Origin: CAJBNH01 sp964447285 | Lineage (GTDB): Bacteria > Myxococcota_A > UBA9042 | Direction: 5' to 3' | NCBI GenBank assembly: GCA_964447285.1 | Contig: CAYURO010000009.1 | Location: 99,685-163,684, forward strand | Length of the DNA: 64,000 nt | Shown: one piece after another, positions 1 to 7,129 of the stretch | Numbering within the stretch: position 1 is the first letter of the stretch | Layout: each line of letters starts with the position of its first letter | The notes under the pieces: generated by a model | The model's database searches: none | What the model was told of the DNA's origin: nothing | What the model saw: the letters and a program-made list of their open reading frames with translations, nothing else | Made by a program: the position numbers and the translations under genes

Positions 1-1674
1 CTCGCCCTCGAGCATCTTGTGCAGCGGCACGCCGGTCCAGGCGCTGACGACCTTGGCGATCTCGTCGGCCGTCACCTCCTCGTCCAGCATCTTGCCGTCC
101 TTCTGGGCCTCGGCCAGCTTGCCCTGCAACTCTTCGATTTCCTTGTTTCGTTGCGGGATCTCGCCATAGCGCAGCCGCGCCGCCACTTCCAGATCGTGCC
201 GCCGCTCCGCCGCCTCCAGCTGGAAGCCCTGCTCCTCCAGTTGCTCCTTGGCCTTGCGCAGACCGTCGATCAGCGTCTTTTCGCCCTGCCACTTCGTCTT
301 GCGCGCGCCCGAGTCCTCGCGCAGGTCGGCGATCTCCGCCTCGATCTCGGCGCTGCGCTCGCGACTGGCCTCGTCCTTCTCACGGCTCAACGCCTGGTGC
401 TCGATTTCCAGTTGCTGAATGCGGCGTTCCAGCACGTCGATCTCGGTCGGCATGCTGTCGATCTCGATGCGCAGGCGGCTCGCGGCCTCGTCGACAAGGT
501 CGATCGCCTTGTCCGGCAGAAAGCGATCCGAGATGTAGCGGTCCGACAGGGTCGCCGCCGCCACCAACGCGCCGTCCTGGATGCGCACGCCGTGGTGGAC
601 CTCGTAACGCTCCTTCAGCCCTCGCAGAATCGAGATCGTGTCGTGCACGCTGGGCTCGTCGCAAAACACAGGCTGGAACCGACGCTCCAGGGCGGCGTCC
701 TTCTCGATGTGCTTGCGGTACTCGTCCAGCGTCGTCGCGCCGATGCAGTGCAGCTCGCCGCGCGCAAGGGCGGGCTTGAGCATGTTCGAGGCGTCCATCG
801 AGCCTTCCGCCCGTCCCGCCCCCACCAGGTTGTGCAGCTCGTCGATGAACAGGATCGCCTGACCCGCCGAGTTCTCCAGCTCCTTCAACACGGCCTTCAA
901 CCGCTCCTCGAAGTCGCCGCGATACTTGGATCCCGCGACCAGCGAGGCCAGATCCAGACTCAGCAAGCGCTTGCCCTTCAACCCCTCTGGCACGTCGCCC
1001 GCCACGATGCGCTGGGCCAGGCCTTCTGCGATGGCGGTCTTGCCTACGCCAGGCTCGCCGATCAGCACGGGGTTGTTCTTGCGGCGCCGGCTCAGCACCT
1101 GCATCACACGGCGGATCTCGTCGTCTCGCCCGACCACGGGGTCCAGCTTGCCGCTGCGGGCCGCTTCGGTCAGGTCGCGCGTGTACTTGTCCAGTGCGGC
1201 AAACGCCGACTCCGGGTCCTCGGTGGCGATGCGCTCGCTGCCGCGCAACGGCTTCAAATTCGTCAGGATCTTCTCACGCGTCAGCCCCCGCTCTGCCAGT
1301 GCCCGCCCGGCCACGCCGCGCCGATCCTCCAGCAACGCGAGCAGCAGGTGCTCGGACGACACAAAGTCGTCCTTGAAGCGTCCCCGCTCCACGTCTGCGG
1401 CCTCCAGAAACGCCTGCAGCCTGTCCGACGGCATCAACCCCGGGCCGCCCTGCACCGACGGAAAGCGCGCGATCTCGCGCTCCATCTCGACGCGCAACGG
1501 CTCGATCGGCACCTCCATGCGCTGCAGCAACGGCTTGACCAGCCCCTCCACCTCACCCGTCAGCGCGTGCAACACGTGCTCGGGCTCCAGAAACGGATTG
1601 GACTTGCGGATGGCGGTCTCGCTCGCCAGCTTCAGGGCCATTTGCGCGTTGGTGGTCAGCTTGTTCTGGGTCAT
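1..1674 (-). CDS. clpB: ATP-dependent disaggregase ClpB (C-terminal part beyond left edge)
   Basis: This is the N-terminal 558 codons of ClpB, the cytoplasmic Hsp100 AAA+ unfoldase that threads aggregated proteins with DnaK/DnaJ/GrpE. Reading from ATG at 1674, the protein shows a Clp_N double repeat (residues about 1-150), a first AAA domain with Walker A GEPGVGKT at about 206-213, the sequence ILFIDELHNLVGAG downstream (Walker B), and then a long charged heptad-rich middle domain (about 400-530) that separates ClpB from ClpA/ClpC. The sequence stops at VVSAWTGVPLHKMLEGE, which in the family lies just before the second AAA domain, so roughly 300 residues lie outside the window. The start is the only ATG before the conserved N-domain. 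Identification is secure; the product is incomplete only because of the window edge. Confidence 0.97.
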   Translation of the reverse strand, partial: MTQNKLTTNAQMALKLASETAIRKSNPFLEPEHVLHALTGEVEGLVKPLLQRMEVPIEPLRVEMEREIARFPSVQGGPGLMPSDRLQAFLEAADVERGRFKDDFVSSEHLLLALLEDRRGVAGRALAERGLTREKILTNLKPLRGSERIATEDPESAFAALDKYTRDLTEAARSGKLDPVVGRDDEIRRVMQVLSRRRKNNPVLIGEPGVGKTAIAEGLAQRIVAGDVPEGLKGKRLLSLDLASLVAGSKYRGDFEERLKAVLKELENSAGQAILFIDELHNLVGAGRAEGSMDASNMLKPALARGELHCIGATTLDEYRKHIEKDAALERRFQPVFCDEPSVHDTISILRGLKERYEVHHGVRIQDGALVAAATLSDRYISDRFLPDKAIDLVDEAASRLRIEIDSMPTEIDVLERRIQQLEIEHQALSREKDEASRERSAEIEAEIADLREDSGARKTKWQGEKTLIDGLRKAKEQLEEQGFQLEAAERRHDLEVAARLRYGEIPQRNKEIEELQGKLAEAQKDGKMLDEEVTADEIAKVVSAWTGVPLHKMLEGE

Positions 1675-1823
1675 CGGAAGGGTCCTCGGGTCAAGCGAAC
1701 GCACGTCGGCGCGTCCTTCGCAGCCACGTGCAAAAGAGTGCAGTTCCGTCGGGTTCTGTGCGGCGGAGACAGGGAAACGAAAGGAGGATCGGGGGGCATG
1801 TCAAGACGAAACGGACAAGACCA

Positions 1824-4800
1824 TCACCGCCCGATCGCCTTGTAGTACTGCTGCAACCGATCGCGCCACGCGCCTGGGGCCCGATGCTGCATCGCCCGCA
1901 AGACGTCCTGACGGAAGGTCTCGACCGCGTCGCTCTGGTTGCCCGAGCGCAGCTGCACCTCACCGTCGGCTCCGTCGGCACCCACCCGCTCTGCGGCCGG
2001 CGACTGTCCATCGCGCGGGTCGCCTTGGTTCTCCAGCATCGCCGCAGCACGGTCCAACGCGTCCAGAGTCTCCGCAGTCTGCTGGAACGCCCGCTGGGCA
2101 TCGTAACGCTGCAGCGCGTCTTGGGTTTCGCGCATCGTCTGCAGCGCGTGGTCCAGACGGTCGCCGACCTGCCGCTGCAGCGCGGGATGCGCTCTGCCGC
2201 CCTGACTCAGCCGTTGCCGCGCCTTGTCCAGAGCGTGCCGCACCTGCTCTTGCTGCATCGCGTTCTGGTCCAAGCGCTGCCGCGTGGGCGAAGGTAGCAG
2301 CGACTGAGGCGAAGGCAGCGCATCGCGCAATTTCTGGGACGCCCGCTGCGCCTTCTCGGTGGCGACGTCCAGTCGTCGGCCGTCCGCTGCGAACGAACGG
2401 CGGTTGGCGGCCGCTTCTTCGGTCTCCTCGGCTTCGGCGAGCGTCCGACGCGCCACCATCAACAGGTCCTCCGCCTCCATCAGCGCTTGCAAGGTGGCGT
2501 CGATCTGACCCAAGTCCAAGGCTCCCAGCGCGGTCGCCAGCGCCGCCCGCGCCCCCGCCAGCCCACGGTGACCGTGCAGCAGGGCCGTCGCCAGCCGCTG
2601 CGGCCGCACATCATCGCGGGCGCCCTGAATCAGCTCAACCACGCCCGGCAGCAGCGTCTGGCGAGCCGCCCGCAGGTGGTCGGCGGTCGCCCGTTCCTGA
2701 TCCTCGCTGCTGTGGCGCAGGTCGTCGCGCAGCCGCCCCTCGCCCTGCTGGGCCCGCGAGATACTGCGGCGCAGATCGGCGACGAGCCGCCCCAACGCCT
2801 CCTCCTCCGCGGTCCGCTGCCGGTCGACGCCCTGCTGCACGTCGCCAAGCACGCCGGCCATCGCCTGCTGGATCTGCCGCATCCGGTCCAGCGCCTCGCG
2901 CCCCTTGCCAGCACGCAGCAGTTGACGCACCTCGGCCAGCGCCTGCCGGTGGTCACCCAAGTCGCGGTTCAAGCCGGTCGCGTCGATGCCACGTTGGTTG
3001 ATGTGCTCGTAGGGCACGATCCGCATCTGTTTTTGGGCCGCCGCCGCCATCCGGTCCAATTGCTGTTCCACGTTGTCCAGCAGGCGTTCGGCCTCGGATG
3101 ATAGCGGCGGTGTCCCCGCCTCGGCCAGCTTCTCCAGCGTCGCCATCAGCTGCCGCTCCGCGTCGGCCAGTGTGGCCCCGTCACGCGCCAACGCCCCCTG
3201 ATGCTCGGCCGATGCAAGCGCCGCCAGCAACGTCACCGCGTGCTCCTGACTGGCCAGCACGAGCGCGTGCTGCCGTTGCAGCGCGTACAGGTCGCGCACC
3301 GCGGCATAGCCTGTCGTCTCCGCGACGATGCGGGTCGAGACTCGGGTCTCGTCGGCCAGATGGTCTCCCAGCAGCTGCTCGAGTTCCAGCAGGTCGGCGA
3401 CCGTCTTGGCCCGGCTCAGCAGGTCCTCTGTCAGCTGCAACCGCAACGTCCTCAGGTCCTCGAGCCCCCTCTGTTCCTGCTCCGCCAGCTCGCCTCGATT
3501 GCGCAGTGCCCACGGCAGGTCGGCCTGGCGCTGGGTCGGATCCAACTCAAGCCGGTCGGCCAGACGAAATGCCCAGAACTCAGTCAGTTGCGCCATCGCG
3601 TCCAGATTGCCGGCGTGGTGGCGCTCCGCCGAGTACATGCGAATCCGCAGCTTGTCGGAGCTTGCTCGCTGGTTGCCGTCCAGCGGGTTGTTGTCGGCCG
3701 CCTCCAGATTCACGAGCGCGACCTCGCCGGGACGCAGCTGCAGCGTATCGACGGCGATCTTCTCGCGGACCTCGACCAGCACATCGCTGGGGGCCAGCGC
3801 TACGGGACGACGCTCAACACCGGACGCCGGCCGGGCGATCACCAAATTGACAAGCGACAGCCCTAGGTCATCCGAGACCTCGCCCTCGATCGTCACGGAC
3901 TGTCCGGCGCGCACCTCGATCTCCTCGGAAGGTGTGCGAATGTCCGCTCGGGGCGCCGCATCGCGCCGGGTCTGCAGCGTCCGCCACGCCGCTTCGCGCA
4001 CCGGCAGCCCCTCATCATCCAGGCCGCGGTAGCGGTACCGTGACGGCTCCATCGCCGTCCTACTCCAACGCAGTGCCCCGCCGGGACCGGGCTCCAGACG
4101 CACGGTCTCCGTTCGCGTTCCCGGTGCAGCCTCCAGTGGCTCGATCTCGACTTCGCGCACGTCCTGGTCGGGCAACGGCAGGGCGTCGAGCTGTATCCGC
4201 GAGCCGCGCAGCACTGTGGCTTCCGCCGTCTCCTCTTCCCGCGAATCTACCCTGGCCTTGGCATACGGTGGCGGGTCGATGCGCAACCGCGTGTCGCCGA
4301 CCAGCGTCCCCACTGCGCGCGGCGGTGGCGCCACGCTGGGACTCGGGTCCACGAACTCCCGCCAGGTTGCCGGGGCCGCCAGCGCCGTCGCCGCCCACGC
4401 CGCCGTGGCGCCCATCAGGGCAAACCCATAGCGACGCAAACGGTTGCGAAGACGTTGCCTGGACAGTTCCAGCGTCGCCACATGCTGTCCGGCTTGGGCA
4501 AGCGTCAGTTGGACAAGCTGAGGCGACCCCAATCCAACCACGGCCGGCAGTCGCGCCGATCCGCGCTGCAGCGATGCCGCAGCGATCTCCAGGGCCGATC
4601 GAAGGAACTCCGCGTGGTCGGCGTGCCGCTCCTGTGCCGCAAGCCGTGCCGCCCAGCGACCCAAGTGACGCGAACCCCGCAGTCGGGAGACGAGCACCCA
4701 CGCGGCTGCGCCGAGTCCAGCCAGCCCACCCGCCCACAGCACCCCTTGGGCGGCACTGGCGGCGGCGCTCAACCCGGCCAGCACCCATGCGCTGACGACC

Positions 4801-4967
4801 GTGGCACCCAGAAACACGACCAAAGCCAGCAGCCCGGCCTCAGCCGCAACCTGTCGACGCCACTCGGCCCGACGCGCCTCGACGTGGTCCACCAAACGCG
4901 CAGCGTCGCCTGCCTCGGCCGGGGCAGCGGCAACCGGTAGGGGCAATAGCGTCAGCGGCCGGGACAT
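1824..4967 (-). CDS. DUF4175-like membrane protein with long coiled-coil region
   Basis: A 1047-residue protein. Two hydrophobic spans near the N-terminus (about residues 45-95) and a third at about 170-190 anchor it in the inner membrane. A beta-rich segment follows (about 220-400, with the Pro-rich phrase RIDPPPYAK typical of DUF4175 proteins). The rest is an enormous Gln/Arg/Leu/Ala-rich helical region that should form coiled coils. This architecture matches the DUF4175 family (function unknown), which in related genomes often sits near MoxR/BatA genes; here that cluster is 26 kb away. I chose ATG 4967 because GGAG lies 6 nt upstream and a TTGACA promoter lies just before it; the frame is open 99 codons further upstream but that part has no coding character. 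The function is not known. Confidence 0.8.
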   Translation of the reverse strand: MSRPLTLLPLPVAAAPAEAGDAARLVDHVEARRAEWRRQVAAEAGLLALVVFLGATVVSAWVLAGLSAAASAAQGVLWAGGLAGLGAAAWVLVSRLRGSRHLGRWAARLAAQERHADHAEFLRSALEIAAASLQRGSARLPAVVGLGSPQLVQLTLAQAGQHVATLELSRQRLRNRLRRYGFALMGATAAWAATALAAPATWREFVDPSPSVAPPPRAVGTLVGDTRLRIDPPPYAKARVDSREEETAEATVLRGSRIQLDALPLPDQDVREVEIEPLEAAPGTRTETVRLEPGPGGALRWSRTAMEPSRYRYRGLDDEGLPVREAAWRTLQTRRDAAPRADIRTPSEEIEVRAGQSVTIEGEVSDDLGLSLVNLVIARPASGVERRPVALAPSDVLVEVREKIAVDTLQLRPGEVALVNLEAADNNPLDGNQRASSDKLRIRMYSAERHHAGNLDAMAQLTEFWAFRLADRLELDPTQRQADLPWALRNRGELAEQEQRGLEDLRTLRLQLTEDLLSRAKTVADLLELEQLLGDHLADETRVSTRIVAETTGYAAVRDLYALQRQHALVLASQEHAVTLLAALASAEHQGALARDGATLADAERQLMATLEKLAEAGTPPLSSEAERLLDNVEQQLDRMAAAAQKQMRIVPYEHINQRGIDATGLNRDLGDHRQALAEVRQLLRAGKGREALDRMRQIQQAMAGVLGDVQQGVDRQRTAEEEALGRLVADLRRSISRAQQGEGRLRDDLRHSSEDQERATADHLRAARQTLLPGVVELIQGARDDVRPQRLATALLHGHRGLAGARAALATALGALDLGQIDATLQALMEAEDLLMVARRTLAEAEETEEAAANRRSFAADGRRLDVATEKAQRASQKLRDALPSPQSLLPSPTRQRLDQNAMQQEQVRHALDKARQRLSQGGRAHPALQRQVGDRLDHALQTMRETQDALQRYDAQRAFQQTAETLDALDRAAAMLENQGDPRDGQSPAAERVGADGADGEVQLRSGNQSDAVETFRQDVLRAMQHRAPGAWRDRLQQYYKAIGR

Positions 4968-4988
4968 CGGGGCTCCGTATGGCGCCGC

Positions 4989-5017
4989 ACGATGCGGAGC
5001 GCGTCGGATCTTGTCAA
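4989..5017 (-). promoter_or_regulatory. Sigma70-type promoter for the DUF4175-like gene
   Basis: On the minus strand a perfect -35 TTGACA (5017-5012) is followed after 17 nt by CATCGT (4994-4989), a weak -10. Transcription would start near 4982, about 15 nt before the ATG at 4967. The -35 is strong evidence; the -10 is poor. Confidence 0.45.
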
Positions 5018-5102
5018 ACCTTTCACCCCTCGCGCACGCCTCGCCGCGTCCGGGATGGGCTGTCGCCGTCGCGGGTTGGCGCGCGGCAAACCGGCTTCCG
5101 CC

Positions 5103-5132
5103 TTGACCGGTCGCGCGGCTGCGTGGTAGGAA
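5103..5132 (+). promoter_or_regulatory. Possible promoter for the atpI-atpB-atpE operon
   Basis: TTGACC at 5103-5108, an 18-nt spacer and TAGGAA at 5127-5132 lie in the 295-bp divergent gap before atpI. The -10 match is only partial. It would give a leader of about 125 nt. I see nothing else convincing in this gap apart from the minus-strand promoter. Confidence 0.3.
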
Positions 5133-5262
5133 GCGCGCCCAAACGGCCGGCCAACAGAGGCGGTTCGCTGAGAAACTTCTGTGGTTTCGCTGCTTCGCAC
5201 TTGATCGAGCCTTCGCCCCGCGCTCTGCTGCCGACCAGCCGAGACCAGACCGCTTCGGACCC

Positions 5263-5715
5263 ATGCCTCAGACCCAAACGCCATCGCTTGTCGCCCAGGT
5301 CGAGCGCCTCCACGCGGTGGTAGGTGTTGCGGTTTTTGCGGCGGCTTGGGTCCTTGGCTCGACCGACGTGTGGAGCGGCGTACTGACGGGCCTGCTGATC
5401 GGTGCCTTGAACTTCTGGCTGCTGGGCATGGTCACGGTCCGGCTAGTGGCCGGCGAGACCCGGACGCGCAACTCCGCCATCGGCTGGTTCGTCATCAAAT
5501 TCGCGCTGTTGGGTGGCAGTATCGGCTTCGTCACCCAAGTGCTGGTTCCCGATGCGTTCGGGCTGCTGGGCGGTCTGTCGCTGGCGCCCGCGTGTCTGGT
5601 CGTCGTACTGCTGTGGCGGCGCGGCCACGAGACTCCCGCCGGGTCGGCCCTGCCCGCAGCGACTGCGAAACTGCCCGTCACTGCGGGAAGCTCCACCCCC
5701 CACGAGGCGCACTGA
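5263..5715 (+). CDS. AtpI-like ATP synthase subunit I
   Basis: A 150-residue membrane protein with four hydrophobic segments (about 18-36, 38-60, 75-95, 98-115) and a loose polar C-tail. It sits directly before atpB, with its TGA overlapping the atpB ATG by one base. Small four-helix proteins in this position are AtpI-type assembly factors, which help build the c-ring or support cation uptake. Sequence similarity in this family is low, so the call rests mainly on topology and position. The start at ATG 5263 precedes a short polar stretch and the first helix. Confidence 0.7.
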   Translation: MPQTQTPSLVAQVERLHAVVGVAVFAAAWVLGSTDVWSGVLTGLLIGALNFWLLGMVTVRLVAGETRTRNSAIGWFVIKFALLGGSIGFVTQVLVPDAFGLLGGLSLAPACLVVVLLWRRGHETPAGSALPAATAKLPVTAGSSTPHEAH

Positions 5716-6647
5716 TGTTCCGGTCCTTCCGTCGCGCCTTCTCGGTGTTGGCGATCGCATCTTGCTGCATGACAAGCGCCCTTCCCGCGCTGGCGGAGAC
5801 CGCTGCGGCCGGCCACGGCGAAGGCGCACGCGCCGGCCACGCTGAGATCTTCAGTTGGATGTCGCTGTTCGTCGGGCCCGAAAACCAGATCGCGCTGAAG
5901 AACTGGCTGGCCGACAACGTCGCGGGCACCACCTTCATCGAGAAGGCCGACTATCGCACCGCCGGCCACCTGTCACACGTCTTCATGGCGTTCGTGGCCC
6001 TGCTGATCGTGCTCGCCACCGCCATCGCCGCCCGCCGTGCCTTGGCCCGCGACGCCGACGCCGGTGTGCTGCCGTCGCGCAAGATTGGGCCGCTGCTCGT
6101 CTTCGAGATCGTCGTCGGCTCGGTGTGGAACCTGATGAAGGACATGATGGGAGCAGACGAGGCGCGACGGCACTTCCCGATCGTCGCCACGCTGGCCGTC
6201 TACATCTTCGCGATGAACATTCTGGCGTTGATTCCGGGCGGCCTGCCCCCGACCGACAACCTGAACACCAACGTCGTGATGGCGCTGACCGTGTTCCTGG
6301 CCACCCACATCTCTGGCATCCGCGTTCAGGGGCCGATCGGCTACCTGAAGCACTTCGCCGGCCCTATCGTCGCGTTGGCGCCCCTGATGATCGTCATCGA
6401 GATCATCAGCCACTTGGTGCGCCCCGTCTCCCTTTCGCTGCGTCTGCTCGGCAACATGACGGGTGATCACAAGGTGATGGAGATCTTCCTGGGCTTCCAG
6501 GTGCCTCTGCTGCCTTTGCCTGTCATGTTCCTTGGGCTGCTTGTGGCCACTGTCCAGACCCTTGTCTTCGTGCTGCTGTCCACGGTGTACCTGTCGATGG
6601 CGACGGCCCACCACGACCACGGCGACGAGGCGCACGACCATCACTGA
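5715..6647 (+). CDS. atpB: F0F1 ATP synthase subunit a
   Basis: Subunit a (310 residues) forms the ion half-channels beside the c-ring in the inner membrane. The diagnostic segment SLSLRLLGNMTGDHK contains the essential arginine of the penultimate helices, and the preceding helix carries ALIPGGLPPTDNLNTN, which is typical of the bacterial family. The protein is longer than the usual 230-280 residues. It starts with a cleavable-looking signal peptide (hydrophobic 7-25, ALPALA before the possible cut) and then about 70 residues before the first channel helix. It ends in a His/Asp-rich tail. The ATG overlaps the atpI stop (TGATG), so translation is probably coupled. Confidence 0.95.
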   Translation: MFRSFRRAFSVLAIASCCMTSALPALAETAAAGHGEGARAGHAEIFSWMSLFVGPENQIALKNWLADNVAGTTFIEKADYRTAGHLSHVFMAFVALLIVLATAIAARRALARDADAGVLPSRKIGPLLVFEIVVGSVWNLMKDMMGADEARRHFPIVATLAVYIFAMNILALIPGGLPPTDNLNTNVVMALTVFLATHISGIRVQGPIGYLKHFAGPIVALAPLMIVIEIISHLVRPVSLSLRLLGNMTGDHKVMEIFLGFQVPLLPLPVMFLGLLVATVQTLVFVLLSTVYLSMATAHHDHGDEAHDHH

Positions 6648-6689
6648 ACCGGCGGGAGCGTCCGGCTTTTTTCCTTGGAGGATTCTTTC

Positions 6690-7034
6690 ATGAACCTGAA
6701 GCGTATTGGTGCGGCCGCGGTGGCCTTCGTGTCCGTGATGATCGCGTTTGTCAGCTCGGCCTTCGCCCAGACAGCCGCCGCCGAAGCCGGTTCCAACGAG
6801 TGGTCGTTCAAGGCTGCCGTCGCGATCGCGATCGGCTTGGGCCTCGGCATCTCCGTCATCGGCGGCGCACTCGCGCAGGGCCGGGCGGCTGCCGCAGCAC
6901 TCGAGGGCATCGGCCGTAACCCGGCCGCCAGCAAGGAGATCTTCACTCCCCTGCTGCTGTCCCTCGCGCTGATCGAGTCGCTGGTCATCTACTCGCTCGT
7001 CATCGCGTTCATGCTGCTGGGCAAGTTGGCCTAG
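6690..7034 (+). CDS. atpE: F0F1 ATP synthase subunit c (with signal peptide)
   Basis: The c subunit builds the rotating ion-carrying ring. The 114-residue precursor begins with a signal peptide (about 1-26, ending SSAFA). The hairpin follows: helix 1 (about 42-65), polar loop GRNPAASKEI, helix 2 (about 88-112). The ion-binding carboxylate is Glu96. Around it are Gln63 in helix 1, Ser97 and Tyr101, which align without gaps to Gln32, Glu65, Ser66 and Tyr70 of the Ilyobacter tartaricus Na+ ring; the Thr67 position is Leu98 here. The start has a strong TTGGAGGA ribosome site at 6675-6682. It lies 42 nt after atpB; subunits b, delta, alpha, gamma, beta and epsilon are not in the window. Confidence 0.95.
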   Translation: MNLKRIGAAAVAFVSVMIAFVSSAFAQTAAAEAGSNEWSFKAAVAIAIGLGLGISVIGGALAQGRAAAAALEGIGRNPAASKEIFTPLLLSLALIESLVIYSLVIAFMLLGKLA

Positions 7035-7065
7035 GCCCGGCTTTCCCTCCCCTGACGCACGCGTG

Positions 7066-7095
7066 GACCGGCGCGGCCGCGGGCGGTCATTTTTG
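7066..7095 (+). terminator. Possible rho-independent terminator after atpE
   Basis: GACCG (7066-7070) pairs with CGGTC (7084-7088), the loop is GC-rich with an internal NotI-like palindrome, and five T residues (7090-7094) follow. It is placed where the atpI-B-E transcript should end. The stem is short, so confidence is moderate. Confidence 0.4.
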
Positions 7096-7129
7096 CCCGT
7101 AGCCGTGCCGTGTGCCATGCTGTCGATCC

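Noticed and set aside
19..1845. Long plus-strand open frame opposite clpB
   Set aside because: It is complementary to the conserved ClpB sequence, its translation is Leu/Arg/Gln-rich without any family motif, and such antisense frames are expected at this GC content.
926..3001. 691-codon plus-strand open frame across clpB and the DUF4175-like gene
   Set aside because: It crosses two real minus-strand genes and their gap, with Ser/Arg/Pro/Ala composition and no domain.
7060..7111. Riboswitch or tRNA-like structure in GC-rich gaps
   Set aside because: Beyond one terminator-like hairpin, no cloverleaf or known riboswitch core could be recognised here or in other gaps.
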